A stretch of DNA of 64,000 bases from Actinomadura syzygii (GTDB lineage Bacteria > Actinomycetota > Actinomycetes > Streptosporangiales > Streptosporangiaceae). The translations under genes and the position numbers were made by a program. The stretch is taken from contig NZ_VSFF01000013.1 of assembly GCF_008085905.1 (NCBI RefSeq), forward strand, positions 1-64,000, given 5' to 3'. The notes beneath the pieces are model-generated. The model made no database searches and was not told the origin of the DNA. It saw only the letters and a list, made by a program, of their open reading frames with translations. Shown here in pieces: positions 8,512 through 17,448 of the stretch (the first letter of the stretch is position 1; every line of letters starts with the position of its first letter).

Positions 8512-8706
8512 GCGGTGTGGGTGCTCCTGGCTGACCTTGACGTCCATCCCGACGTCTCTGACGGCGTGCGCGCGTTGCACAGGGCCGGGTTGCGGCTGGC
8601 CACGTTGACCAATGGCTCCACGCACACCCTGGCCGTCGACCCTGCCAAGACGCTTCTGATCGCCGTCCACCCCTGGGACGTCGACGGCGCACTTTTGGTG
8701 AATTGA
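8512..8706 (+). pseudogene. Haloacid dehalogenase (type II) remnant with internal deletion
   Basis: The frame reads DLDVHPDVSDGVRALHRAGL, then RLATLTNGSTHTL, and after a jump VDPAKTLLIAVHPWDVDGA. The first block corresponds to the cap-to-core region of L-2-haloacid dehalogenases (HPDVxxGLRALxxAGxRLxTLTNGS). The second is their late conserved stretch (AVHPWDxDGA). About 30-40 residues that normally separate them are missing, and the N-terminal nucleophile Asp motif and the C-terminus are also absent. It is a non-functional relic created by deletion rather than by frameshift, since both blocks are in one frame. Confidence 0.7.
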
Positions 8707-8769
8707 GTAGAAACCCTTGGCGGTAGACGCGCCTCGGGGTGGCATCGGTCACCTCGGTTACTAATGCGC

Positions 8770-8798
8770 TTTACCCGGTGCCAAGAATGCGCTAATGT
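8770..8798 (+). promoter_or_regulatory. Candidate housekeeping promoter for the flotillin operon
   Basis: TTTACC at 8770-8775 and TAATGT at 8793-8798 are spaced by 17 bases, fitting the actinobacterial housekeeping sigma pattern (TTGAC- / TAnnnT). It lies upstream of the YqiJ-flotillin-ATPase operon, in one of the less GC-rich stretches here. A start near 8805 would give a leader of about 320 bases. This is a pattern match by eye only. Confidence 0.4.
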
Positions 8799-8877
8799 GG
8801 CCCTTGGTGTGCCGGGAAGTCTGGTCGGCAAATGTATGACGCGTTGTCAGTGGCGCGTCTCCGACCAGGAGAGGCCG

Positions 8878-9012
8878 ATGAGCCGAGACGAGCACACCCT
8901 CCAGGGACAGCCGTTGCGACGAGTCGCGCCGCCCTTCCCGCGACCCCGTTCCCGCCCTCCCGGGCCGCGACCCCCGGTCGCCTTCGCTTTCCTTTTCCCT
9001 GATAGCAGGTGA
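8878..9012 (+). CDS. Possible 44-residue leader ORF upstream of the flotillin operon
   Basis: ATG at 8878 is preceded by AGGAGAGG with good spacing, and the frame continues to TGA at 9010-9012. The peptide begins MSRDEHTLQGQPLRRVAPP and is rich in Pro and Arg. No homologue is recognised. The stop codon falls inside the left arm of the perfect hairpin at 9005-9029, an arrangement seen in translation-coupled attenuators. It may simply be a chance frame in the leader; the ribosome site is the main support. Confidence 0.35.
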   Translation: MSRDEHTLQGQPLRRVAPPFPRPRSRPPGPRPPVAFAFLFPDSR

Positions 9013-9029
9013 CCGTTCCGGTCACCTGC
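9005..9029 (+). promoter_or_regulatory. Perfect 11-bp inverted repeat / hairpin in operon leader
   Basis: GCAGGTGACCG and CGGTCACCTGC flank a three-base loop (TTC), giving an 11-bp perfect stem about 97 bases before the YqiJ-like start. There is no run of T after it, so it is not a classical terminator on the plus strand. It could be a protein operator (the arms read as a palindrome), an attenuator or an mRNA-stability element. Confidence 0.6.
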
Positions 9030-9125
9030 CCATTGCCTGAGCAACTCGCTCTTTCCTTTCTTCACGGCCTGCGTTCTACGCCCGCGCCCGTTTGATCGCG
9101 CCGTCGGACAGAAAGTCTGTTCACC

Positions 9126-9803
9126 ATGGTCGAATTCTTTGATGCTGCGCTTGGTTTTCCGACGGCGCTGTTCAGTTTCGCGCTGTTGGTGGTCGCCGGG
9201 TATTGGATCGTGGTCCTGCTCGGCGGCCTCGGGATCGACGCCCTCGACACCGATGCCGATACAGGGGCCGGCGTCGAGGTCGAGGGCGGCGGGTTCCTCG
9301 GGGCGGCGGGGCTCGGCGGCGTCCCGGCGACCGTGACGCTGTCGCTGGTGATCAGCCTGGCATGGTTCGTGAGCCTCGCGGGCTCGGTGCTGATGGGCGA
9401 CACCGGCGGCGTGGCGGTGCACGCACTGCTGTCGGTCGGCGTGCTGCTCGTCGCGCTGACGGGGGCGTGGCTGTGCACGCGGGGCCTGGTCCGGCCGCTG
9501 CGCCGGGTGTTCCAGGGCGCGGCGGAGCCGTCCCGGCGTGACTTCGTGGGCGAGATGTGCGTCATCCGCACCGGGCGCGTCGGGCCGGACTTCGGCCAGG
9601 CCGAAGTGACCTCGGCGGACGGGTCGTCGGCGATCGTGCAGGTCCGGCAGCCGAGCGCGGACGTCCCCGTCGCGGGCCGAGCGGGCGGCACGGGGCTGAC
9701 GGCGGGCAGCACCGCGCTGATCTTCGACTACGACCCGGTCGCCGAGTGCTTCCTGGTGATGCCGTACGAGGCGCCGCCCCGGCCGGACGATCCGGCCGCC
9801 TGA
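9126..9803 (+). CDS. YqiJ-like (DUF1449) membrane protein with OB-fold region
   Basis: A 225-residue protein. The N-terminus MVEFFDAALGFPTALFSFAL leads into helix 1, and GIDALDTDAD follows, the usual opening of the YqiJ family. Further membrane helices lie at about residues 65-115. The last 90 residues are soluble and beta-rich (RRDFVGEMCVIRTGRVGPDF, then GSSAIVQVRQPSAD), fitting the OB-like domain shared with NfeD proteins. In many bacteria YqiJ or NfeD partners a flotillin, and here the next gene is a flotillin 37 bases downstream. It probably helps organise the flotillin scaffold in the membrane. Confidence 0.85.
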   Translation: MVEFFDAALGFPTALFSFALLVVAGYWIVVLLGGLGIDALDTDADTGAGVEVEGGGFLGAAGLGGVPATVTLSLVISLAWFVSLAGSVLMGDTGGVAVHALLSVGVLLVALTGAWLCTRGLVRPLRRVFQGAAEPSRRDFVGEMCVIRTGRVGPDFGQAEVTSADGSSAIVQVRQPSADVPVAGRAGGTGLTAGSTALIFDYDPVAECFLVMPYEAPPRPDDPAA

Positions 9804-9840
9804 TCCGCACCTCCTCCAACCCGAGAGACAGGGGACTTCC

Positions 9841-11928
9841 TTGGATGCCATCACCATCGGGGCCGGCGTGCTCGTCGCGCTGCTGCTGTTCGTCGCCCTC
9901 GGCATCGTGTTCGTCGTGACCCGCCTGTTCCGCAAGGTCGAGCAGGGCCGGGCACTGATCATCTCCAAGCTGAAGAAGGTGGACGTCACCTTCACCGGCG
10001 CGGTCGTGCTGCCCGTCCTGCACAAGGCGGAGCTCATGGACATCTCGGTGAAGACGATCGACATCGAGCGGACCGGCCGGGACGGGCTGATCTGCAAGGA
10101 CAACATCCGCGCCGACATCCGCATAACGTTCTTCGTCCGGGTCAACAAGACGGCCGAGGACGTCATCAAGGTGGCGCAGGCGATAGGCACCGCGCGGGCC
10201 AGCGACCAGGACACGCTGCAGGAGCTGTTCGCGGCCAAGTTCTCCGAGGCGCTCAAGACCGTCGGCAAGCACCTGGACTTCGAGGACCTCTACACCCGCC
10301 GCAATGAATTCCGCGACCACATCATCCAGGTCATCGGCACGGACCTGAACGGCTACAGCCTGGAAGACGCGGCGATCGACTACCTGGAGCAGACCTCGCT
10401 CCTGTCGCTCGACAAGTCCAACATCCTGGACGCGCAGGGCATCCGGAAGATCACCGAGCTGACCGCGATCCAGCACGTGCGGACCAACGAGCACGCCCGC
10501 ACCGAGGAGAAGGAGATCGCGCGGCAGAACGTCGAGGCGCGCGAGGCGATCCTGGAGCTGGAGCGGCGGCAGGCGGACGCCGAGCTGAAGCAGCAGCGCG
10601 AGATCGAGACGGTCCGGGCCCGCGAGGAGGCCGAGGTCGAGCGGGTGAAGGCCGAGGAGCGGCTGCGGGCGCAGAGCGCGCACATCCGCACCGACGAGCA
10701 GCTCGGCGTGCAGACCGAGAACCGCAACCGGGAGGTGGAGGTCGCGTCGAAGAACCGGGAGCGGGTCATCGCGATCGAGAGCGAGCGGATCGAGAAGGAC
10801 CGGCTGCTGGAGGTCATCGCCCGCGAGCGGGAGACGGAACTGACCCGGATCTCGGCGAACAAGGAGGTCGAGGCGCAGAAGCGGGAGATCGCCGAGGTCG
10901 TCCGGGAGCGCATCGCGGTGGAGCGGACCGTCGCCGAGCAGGAGGAGCACATCAAGCGGCTGCGCACCGTCGAGGAGGCCGAGCGGACCCGCCAGGCGGT
11001 CATCATCCAGGCCGAGGCGGAGGCGCAGGAGAACCTGGTCAAGGACATCAAGGCGGCCGAGGCCGCGGAGGCGGCGGCCGAGCACCGGGCGCGCGAGGAG
11101 CTGACGCTCGCCGAGGCCCGCCGGCAGACCGCCGATCTGGACGCCGAGGCCAAGATCCGGCTCGCCGAGGGGATCAGGGCCGAGGCCGCCGCGACCGGGC
11201 TCGCCGAGGTCCAGGTGCGCGAGCGGGACGCCGAGGCCATCGAGAAGGTCGGCCGGGCGCGGGCCGTCGTGGCGCGGGAGACGGCGCACGCGGCGGCGAC
11301 GGCCGTCCGCGAGAAGCTCAAGGCCGAGGCCGAGGGGCTGACCGACAAGGCGGCGGCGATGGCGGCGCTGGACGAGGCGAGCCGCCGGCACGAGGAGTAC
11401 CGGCTGCGGCTGGAGGCCGACAAGGACGTCCGGCTGGCGGGGATCGAGGTGCAGCGGCAGGTCGCGGAGGCGCAGGCGACGGTGCTGGCGACCGGGTTGG
11501 AGAAGGCCGACATCAGCATCGTCGGCGGCGACAGCGTGTTCTTCGACCGGCTCGTCGGCGCGGTCTCGCTGGGCCGGAGCGTGGACGGCTTCGTCCAGAA
11601 CTCCGAGGTCGCGCAGACGCTGGCCGGGCCGTGGCTGGACGGGTCCGGGGACTTCACCGCCGACGTGTCCCGGCTGCTCGGTTCGCTGGACGCCGCGAGC
11701 GTCCGGGACCTGACCCTGTCGGCGCTGCTGGTGCGGCTGATCAAGAGCGGCGGCCCGGAGAGCGGGAAGCTCCGCGAGCTGCTGGACACCGCGCACCGGC
11801 TCGGCGTCGCGGACGCCCCGCTCGCCGACATACCGCTCGCCGAAGCACCGCTCACCGAAGCACCGCTCACCGAAGCACCGCTCGCCAAGGCGGCCGCGCC
11901 GAACTCGGTCAACGCGGCCACGAACTGA
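9841..11928 (+). CDS. Flotillin / SPFH-domain protein (YqiK type)
   Basis: A 695-residue scaffold protein starting at TTG 9841, with AGGGGA about seven bases upstream. Residues 4-27 are a transmembrane helix. Residues about 35-200 form the SPFH/band 7 domain, with the flotillin-typical block QELFAAKFSEALKTVGKHLD followed by EDLYTRRNEFRDHI and LNGYSLEDAAIDYLEQT. Residues about 215-520 are a long charged coiled coil rich in Glu, Arg and Ala, as in flotillins that oligomerise into membrane microdomains. The C-terminal 150 residues are globular and end in a short tandem repeat. It lies between its YqiJ-like partner and a giant ATPase in an apparent three-gene operon. Confidence 0.92.
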   Translation: MDAITIGAGVLVALLLFVALGIVFVVTRLFRKVEQGRALIISKLKKVDVTFTGAVVLPVLHKAELMDISVKTIDIERTGRDGLICKDNIRADIRITFFVRVNKTAEDVIKVAQAIGTARASDQDTLQELFAAKFSEALKTVGKHLDFEDLYTRRNEFRDHIIQVIGTDLNGYSLEDAAIDYLEQTSLLSLDKSNILDAQGIRKITELTAIQHVRTNEHARTEEKEIARQNVEAREAILELERRQADAELKQQREIETVRAREEAEVERVKAEERLRAQSAHIRTDEQLGVQTENRNREVEVASKNRERVIAIESERIEKDRLLEVIARERETELTRISANKEVEAQKREIAEVVRERIAVERTVAEQEEHIKRLRTVEEAERTRQAVIIQAEAEAQENLVKDIKAAEAAEAAAEHRAREELTLAEARRQTADLDAEAKIRLAEGIRAEAAATGLAEVQVRERDAEAIEKVGRARAVVARETAHAAATAVREKLKAEAEGLTDKAAAMAALDEASRRHEEYRLRLEADKDVRLAGIEVQRQVAEAQATVLATGLEKADISIVGGDSVFFDRLVGAVSLGRSVDGFVQNSEVAQTLAGPWLDGSGDFTADVSRLLGSLDAASVRDLTLSALLVRLIKSGGPESGKLRELLDTAHRLGVADAPLADIPLAEAPLTEAPLTEAPLAKAAAPNSVNAATN
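11821..11880 (+). repeat. Four 15-bp tandem repeats in the flotillin C-terminus
   Basis: Four consecutive units of the type CTCRCCGAAGCACCG encode L-A/T-E-A-P repeats (PLAEAPLTEAP) just before the flotillin stop codon. The first unit is diverged. Such in-frame repeats expand and shrink by slippage and probably vary between strains. Confidence 0.85.
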
Positions 11929-11972
11929 CCGCGCCGTAGGAGCAGGGACCGCAGGAGCAGAGGAGGACACCC

Positions 11973-14900
11973 GTGACCGAGCCCGTCATCGACATCCCCG
12001 ACGAGACGTCCGTGCGGGAGGACGAGAGCGGGCTCGATCACGGCACCTACGAGGTGCTGCGCGCCCGGCTGGCCGAGCATGCCGCCGAGCTGGCCCGGCG
12101 CGCCGAGACGCTGAACGCCCGCCGGGTGGAGACCTTCGGCGGCGCCGAGTTCGAGCTCGCCGGGACCGAGCGGATCCGCACCCGGCACAACGGCGTGCCC
12201 CGCGACATCGTCGCCCTCGGCGAGACGATGCTGTTCGGCTACAACGTGTCCTTCGGGGCGAAGCCCGGAACCGACGTCGCCGACGTCTTCACCCTCCACC
12301 GCTTCGCCGTGGAGCACCCGGCCGAGGGCGCGGCGGCGTTCACGCTCACCGAGGCGGGGGCCGACGCGGTGCCCGGGTTGCTGGACGACCCGCGCTTCCA
12401 ACGCGACTTCGCCGACATGTACCGCTACTACCGGCAGGCGCGCCTGTTGCAGTTGCGCCTGTTGGACGGCCGGCTCCTGGCGGTGTTCCAGACCGGCCCG
12501 AAGCTGGACGACGTCCGGGTCCTGCGCTGGCGGGTCGGCGCCGACGGCGCCGTCCTCTACGAGGACAACCAGGGCGAACGCGACCACGTCTTTCCCGCGT
12601 CCCACGACGTCGAGTGGACCGCGACCACCCGCGACGACCACGTCCTCGGCCGCCACCCGCACGTCTCGATCGGCGGCGAGGTCTTCGTCGGGACGGTCGG
12701 CGGAACCCTCACGGTCAAGATCGAGGACGACACCGAGTCCGGGACCGGCGTCTACGGCGAGCCCGTGGACGAGCCGCTGCAGAGCCTGGCCGACGCCGAG
12801 GTGCACCATGCCAGGGTCGGCGCGCTGGTCCTGCTGCGGGTCCGCCCGTACAACGAGACCGCCTGGCGGCACCTGGTGTTCAACACCCGCACCAAGGAGG
12901 TGGTGCGGCTCGACGGCATCGCGCAGGCATGCCGGCGGCTGCCCGGCGACCACGGGATCGTCTTCCCCGGCGGCTACCTCCTGGCCACCGGCGCCGCCAA
13001 GACCTTCGACGTCGACGTCACCGGTCTGGAGTTCGAGCGGACAGTGCGCTCGCCCAACGGCGAGGACGTGCTGTACGTCTTCCACGCCCGCGCGGACGGA
13101 CGCTCGCTGCTGCTGCCCTACAACGTGATCCGGGAACAGGTCGCCACGCCGGTCACCTGCCACGGCTACTCGTTGTTCGACGATGGCACGCTGCTGGTCC
13201 TGCGGGCCTTCTCCGACGAACCGGGCCTCGTCCACCCCGTCCAGGTGTGGCTGACGCCGTTCGCCTCCGACGCGCACGCCGCCGCGCGACCGGTCGGCAC
13301 CGGGCCGCTGGAGCGCGTCGGCAACGCCGACCTCGTGCGCGGCGTCTCCGACTGCCTGGGCATCACCCGGATGGTCGAGGAGATGGCGCCGTCGGCCGAG
13401 GTGTTCGACGCGCTCGTCGCGGCCTGCGTGCGGGCCGCCGACCGCCACCACTGGTTCGCCCAGGGGGATCTGGGCGACCTGGCGGCGCCGCTGGCCGGGG
13501 TCCGCGGCACCGCGCGGCAGGTCCTGGAGGAGTACGAGAACGTCCGGGCCCTCACCGAGCAGGCGGCCGCCGCCGTGGCGCGGGCGGGTGAGGAGGCCGA
13601 GGGGATCGTCCGGCGGGCGCGGGCCGAGGCGCCCGGCGGCGCGGACGGGTGGGTGAGCCGGCTCGCCGAGCTGCGCCGCGCCCAGGGACGGGTGGAGACG
13701 CTGCGCGAGCTGCGCTACGTCGACACAGTCCGCATCGACGAGCTCGCGGCGACGCTGGAAGACGAGCTGGAGAACTCCGGCCGCCGCGCCGTCGAGTTCC
13801 TGCAAGGCGATGGGGCCTTCACCGAGTACCACGCCGAGGTCGCGCGGCTGACCGAGGAGGCTGACGCCGTCACCACGGTGGCCGACTGCGAGGCGGTCGC
13901 CGAGCGGCTCGGCGCGCAGACCGACGGGCTGGAGGTCGTCACCCGGGTCGTCGGGGCCCTCGACATCACCGAGGCGACCGCCCGCACCGCCATCCTGGAA
14001 CGGGTCGGCGAGGTCCTCGGCGGCCTCAACCGCGCCCGCGCCGTCCTGGACAACCGCCGCCGGGACCTGCTCGACGCCGAAGGGCGGGCGGCGTTCGCGG
14101 CCGAGTTCGCGGTGCTCGACCAGGCCATCGGCGGCGCGATCGCCATGGCCGACTCCCCGCGCCGCTGCGACGAGCACCTCGGCCGGCTGCTGCTCCAGGT
14201 CGAGGCCCTGGAGTCGCGCTTCGCCGACTTCGACGACTTCCTCGCCGAACTGGAGGCCAAGCGCACCGACCTGTACGAGGCGTTCTCCACGCGCAAGCAG
14301 GCGCTGCTGGACGAGCGCGCCCGGCGCGCCGACCGCCTCGCCGGCTCGGCCGACCGCATCCTGTCCAGCGTGCGGCGCAGGGCCGCCGACCTGGGCAGCG
14401 CCGAGGAGGTCACCACCTACTTCGCCACCGACGCGATGGTGGCGCGGCTGCGCACCGTCGCGGGCGAACTCCGCGACCTCGGCGAACCCGGGCGCGCCGA
14501 GGAACTGGAGAGCAGGATCGCCGCGGCCCGCCAGCAGGCCGGCCGGTCGCTGCGCGACCGCCTCGACCTCTACGCCGACGACGGGCGCACGATCCGCCTC
14601 GGCCGACACCGTTTCGCGGTCAACACCGAGCCGATCGAACTCACCCTCGTCCCGCATCAGGGCGCGCTGGCCTTCAGCGTCACCGGCACGGACTACCGCG
14701 CGCCAGTCCGGGACGCGGCCTTCGCCGCGACCAAGCGGTTCTGGAACCAGAGCCTGGCCTCCGAGACACCCGAGACCTACCGCGCCGAACACCTCGCCGC
14801 CCTGATCCTCGCCGAGCGGGGACCCGAGACCATCCAAACCGAATCCGAGCCTGGACTGCTGGAACTCGTAAGGAAGACGGCGGCGACCCGCTACGACGAG

Positions 14901-16967
14901 GGCTACGAACGCGGCGTCCACGACCACGACGCTGTCGCGATCCTCACCGCGCTACTGCGCCTGCACACGGCGGCTGGCCTGCTGCGTTACCCGTCCGACG
15001 GACGCGCCGCGGCCCAGCTGTTCTGGGCCCACGGCGCGGACGACGCGCATCGGGCCGCCTGGACCACGAGGGCCGCGTCGCTGGCCCGCGCCCGCCGCGC
15101 CTTCGGCCGACCGGACGCCGTCGCCGACCTGGTCAACGAGCTGACGACCGCCATCGCCGAGTTCGACGCACCGGCCCCAGCCGACCCGAGCCTCGCCGCC
15201 GAGTACCTGGTCGAGGAACTCGCGTCCGCGCCGATCGGGTTCGCGACCAGCGCCGGGGCCCGCACGCTGCTCACCGGATTCCGCGAAGCGCTCGGCGACT
15301 CCCACAAGGAATTCACCGACGACCTCGACGCACTCGGCACCGCGTCCCTGCGCACCCGGCACCAGCTCGCCGACGCATGGCTCCGCTCATTCGCCGCCAC
15401 CGCCCACGACCTGCCCACCGCCCACGACCTGCCCGACGCCCACGACCTGCCTGAGGCCCTCGCCGTGCTGCTGTGCGGCCCGCTCCCCCGCTACGACGTG
15501 ACCGCGTCGATCTCTGCCGATGTCGACGGTCTGCTCGGCACCCACCCGCGCCTCACCGGCCGCCGCCTGGAACTGCGCCTGGACGAGACCCTCGCCCGAA
15601 CCCGCCGCCTGCGCACCGAGCACATCCCGGCGTTCCGCACCTACCAGCGCCGCCGCACCGAACTGCTGGCCGCCGAACAGAAGCGCCTACGGCTGCACGA
15701 CCACAAGCCGCGGGTGATGAGCACCTTCGTCCGCAACCGGCTGGTGGACGAGGCGTACCTGCCGCTCATCGGCGACAACCTGGCCAAACAGCTCGGCGCG
15801 TCCGGCGACGCCAAGCGCACCGACCAGATGGGCCTGCTGCTGCTGATCTCCCCGCCGGGCTACGGCAAGACGACCCTCATGGAGTACGTCGCCGACCGGC
15901 TCGGCCTGATCTTCGTCAAGGTGAACGGGCCCGCGCTCGGCCACGGCGTCACCTCCCTCGACCCCGCCGAGGCGCCCGACGCCACCGCCCGGCAGGAGGT
16001 CGAAAAGATCAACTTCGCGCTGGAGATGGGCGCCAACGTGCTGCTCCACCTCGACGACATCCAGCACACCTCCCCCGAGCTGCTGCAGCGGTTCATCTCG
16101 CTGTGCGACGCGCAGCGCCGCATCGAGGGCGTCTGGGACGGCGAGACCCGCACCTACGACCTGCGCGGCAAACGCTTCGCCGTCAGCATGGCCGGCAACC
16201 CCTACACCGAGTCCGGACAGCGGTTCCAGGTACCCGACATGCTCGCCAACCGCGCCGACATCTGGAACCTCGGCGACGTCCTGACCGGCAAGGACGACCT
16301 GTTCGCTCTCAGCTACATCGAGAACGCCCTGACCTCCAACCCGGTCCTGGCGCCGCTGTCCACCCGCGACCGCGGCGACGTCGAACTGCTCGTCCGGCTC
16401 GCGTCCGGCGACCAGGCGGTGCGACCGGACCGGCTCACCCACCCCTACGCGCAGGCCGAGTTGGACCAGGTCCTGTCCGTCCTGCGCAAACTGCTCCAGG
16501 CCCGGACGGTCGTCCTGACCGTCAACCGCGCCTACATCGCCTCGGCCGCCCAGTCCGGCGCGTCCCGCACCGAACCGCCGTTCCAGCTCCAGGGCTCCTA
16601 CCGCGACATGAACAAGCTCGCCGAACGGATCGTCCCGATCATGAACGGCGACGAGCTCGACGCCCTCATCGACGACCACTACCAGGCCGAAGCCCAGACC
16701 CTCACCACCGGCGCCGAGGCCAATCTCCTCAAACTCGCCGAACTCCGCGGCACGCCGACCCCCGAGCAGGCCGAGCGGTGGGCCCACATCAAGACCGCCT
16801 ACCAGCGCGCCCAGGCCCTCGGCGGAACCGGCAGCGGCCCGGCCGACCGCGCCGTCGGCGCCATCGGTCTGCTCGCCGACCGGCTGGCCGCCATCGAAAA
16901 GGCCATCCAACGCCCGCCCGCCGCCCACCACAACAACACATCCGGCCCCCACAGCCTCGCTCAGTGA
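11973..16967 (+). CDS. Giant DUF3686-type AAA ATPase ('DNA repair ATPase' family)
   Basis: A 1664-residue protein starting at GTG 11973 with GAGGAGG upstream, 44 bases after the flotillin gene. Residues 1-540 form a beta-rich DUF3686-like region. Residues about 540-900 are long charged coiled-coil helices. The AAA domain is near the C-terminus: Walker A is SPPGYGKTTLME with Lys1299, and Walker B is NVLLHLDDIQH with Asp1361-Asp1362. Further AAA elements follow (FAVSMAGNPYTESGQRFQVP). The family is annotated as a DNA repair ATPase from distant coiled-coil similarity, but no repair role is established. Its operon with YqiJ and flotillin suggests a membrane-linked machine acting at the flotillin scaffold. 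Confidence 0.88.
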   Translation: MTEPVIDIPDETSVREDESGLDHGTYEVLRARLAEHAAELARRAETLNARRVETFGGAEFELAGTERIRTRHNGVPRDIVALGETMLFGYNVSFGAKPGTDVADVFTLHRFAVEHPAEGAAAFTLTEAGADAVPGLLDDPRFQRDFADMYRYYRQARLLQLRLLDGRLLAVFQTGPKLDDVRVLRWRVGADGAVLYEDNQGERDHVFPASHDVEWTATTRDDHVLGRHPHVSIGGEVFVGTVGGTLTVKIEDDTESGTGVYGEPVDEPLQSLADAEVHHARVGALVLLRVRPYNETAWRHLVFNTRTKEVVRLDGIAQACRRLPGDHGIVFPGGYLLATGAAKTFDVDVTGLEFERTVRSPNGEDVLYVFHARADGRSLLLPYNVIREQVATPVTCHGYSLFDDGTLLVLRAFSDEPGLVHPVQVWLTPFASDAHAAARPVGTGPLERVGNADLVRGVSDCLGITRMVEEMAPSAEVFDALVAACVRAADRHHWFAQGDLGDLAAPLAGVRGTARQVLEEYENVRALTEQAAAAVARAGEEAEGIVRRARAEAPGGADGWVSRLAELRRAQGRVETLRELRYVDTVRIDELAATLEDELENSGRRAVEFLQGDGAFTEYHAEVARLTEEADAVTTVADCEAVAERLGAQTDGLEVVTRVVGALDITEATARTAILERVGEVLGGLNRARAVLDNRRRDLLDAEGRAAFAAEFAVLDQAIGGAIAMADSPRRCDEHLGRLLLQVEALESRFADFDDFLAELEAKRTDLYEAFSTRKQALLDERARRADRLAGSADRILSSVRRRAADLGSAEEVTTYFATDAMVARLRTVAGELRDLGEPGRAEELESRIAAARQQAGRSLRDRLDLYADDGRTIRLGRHRFAVNTEPIELTLVPHQGALAFSVTGTDYRAPVRDAAFAATKRFWNQSLASETPETYRAEHLAALILAERGPETIQTESEPGLLELVRKTAATRYDEGYERGVHDHDAVAILTALLRLHTAAGLLRYPSDGRAAAQLFWAHGADDAHRAAWTTRAASLARARRAFGRPDAVADLVNELTTAIAEFDAPAPADPSLAAEYLVEELASAPIGFATSAGARTLLTGFREALGDSHKEFTDDLDALGTASLRTRHQLADAWLRSFAATAHDLPTAHDLPDAHDLPEALAVLLCGPLPRYDVTASISADVDGLLGTHPRLTGRRLELRLDETLARTRRLRTEHIPAFRTYQRRRTELLAAEQKRLRLHDHKPRVMSTFVRNRLVDEAYLPLIGDNLAKQLGASGDAKRTDQMGLLLLISPPGYGKTTLMEYVADRLGLIFVKVNGPALGHGVTSLDPAEAPDATARQEVEKINFALEMGANVLLHLDDIQHTSPELLQRFISLCDAQRRIEGVWDGETRTYDLRGKRFAVSMAGNPYTESGQRFQVPDMLANRADIWNLGDVLTGKDDLFALSYIENALTSNPVLAPLSTRDRGDVELLVRLASGDQAVRPDRLTHPYAQAELDQVLSVLRKLLQARTVVLTVNRAYIASAAQSGASRTEPPFQLQGSYRDMNKLAERIVPIMNGDELDALIDDHYQAEAQTLTTGAEANLLKLAELRGTPTPEQAERWAHIKTAYQRAQALGGTGSGPADRAVGAIGLLADRLAAIEKAIQRPPAAHHNNTSGPHSLAQ
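15399..15452 (+). repeat. Three 18-bp tandem repeats inside the ATPase gene
   Basis: Three consecutive 18-base units of the form ACCGCCCACGACCTGCCC encode T/D-A-H-D-L-P. They lie about 155 residues before Walker A, in a linker region. The copies differ at only a few bases, so the expansion looks recent. Confidence 0.85.
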
Positions 16968-17035
16968 ACGGCTCCACGCGGTTGACCGGTCGCGGTGGCA
17001 TACCCGGACGCCGCTTTACCATCCCGGCCATCCGG

Positions 17036-17080
17036 CAATGGCCCCCGGGCCGTCCGGAAAGGACGATCCGAGGGCCATTG
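17036..17080 (+). terminator. Likely transcription terminator after the ATPase gene
   Basis: CAATGGCCC (17036-17044) pairs perfectly with GGGCCATTG (17072-17080), and inside it CGTCC and GGACG pair around a five-base loop (17051-17065). The structure lies about 70 bases after the ATPase stop codon. There is no strong T tract, as is common for actinobacterial terminators, and it could serve both strands. Confidence 0.55.
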
Positions 17081-17166
17081 ACGGTTCGAGGACTTCTGTC
17101 CGGCCGGATAAAAAGGGGAGCCTCGCTCCGCGACCCGAGGGGTCGCTCACCAGCGTGAACGCCCGG

Positions 17167-17337
17167 TCACCAGCGGTACCATCGACCGCGGCCGCCTCCG
17201 GCGTTGTTCGGACGGACCACGAATCCGAGCAGCCAGAGCACCAGGACCGCTATCGCGATCCACCACAGGGCTTTCAGCGCGAAACCCGCGCCGGCAAGGA
17301 CGACAATCAGCAGCAGAACCAGTAGCAACGGAACCAT
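17167..17337 (-). CDS. Small hydrophobic membrane protein (56 residues)
   Basis: A short gene with ATG at 17337 and GGAGG eight bases upstream. The protein starts MVPLLLVLLLIVVLAGAGFA and continues ALWWIAIAVLVLWLLGF, giving two transmembrane helices separated by KALWW, then a short basic Gly-Arg tail ending RWYRW. Small two-helix proteins of this type are widespread in Streptomyces and relatives as 'hydrophobic protein' and resemble the lmo0937/DUF5670 type. Several of those are induced by general stress. Its place at the tail of the stress-signalling island fits, but it has about 110 bases of its own upstream DNA and may be separately transcribed. Confidence 0.75.
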   Translation of the reverse strand: MVPLLLVLLLIVVLAGAGFALKALWWIAIAVLVLWLLGFVVRPNNAGGGRGRWYRW

Positions 17338-17448
17338 CTCTGCACCTCCGGCCCCGGATATGCCCTTCCGGGACCGAACTATTCCACGCCCTTACCCGGT
17401 TTTTTACGCGCGCCCTACCAGACCGAATGGGCAGGTCCCGGGGACGCC

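Noticed and set aside
9562..11970. 802-codon open frame on the minus strand opposite the flotillin gene
   Set aside because: It mirrors the Glu/Ala-rich coiled coil as Leu/Asp/Arg repeats, with no recognisable domain.
10380..14927. 1515-codon open frame on the minus strand opposite the flotillin and ATPase genes
   Set aside because: The plus-strand genes carry clear domain motifs and ribosome sites. The reverse frame is low-complexity (long Val/Gly/Asp-rich, then Ser/Arg/Ala-rich) and is a GC-driven shadow.
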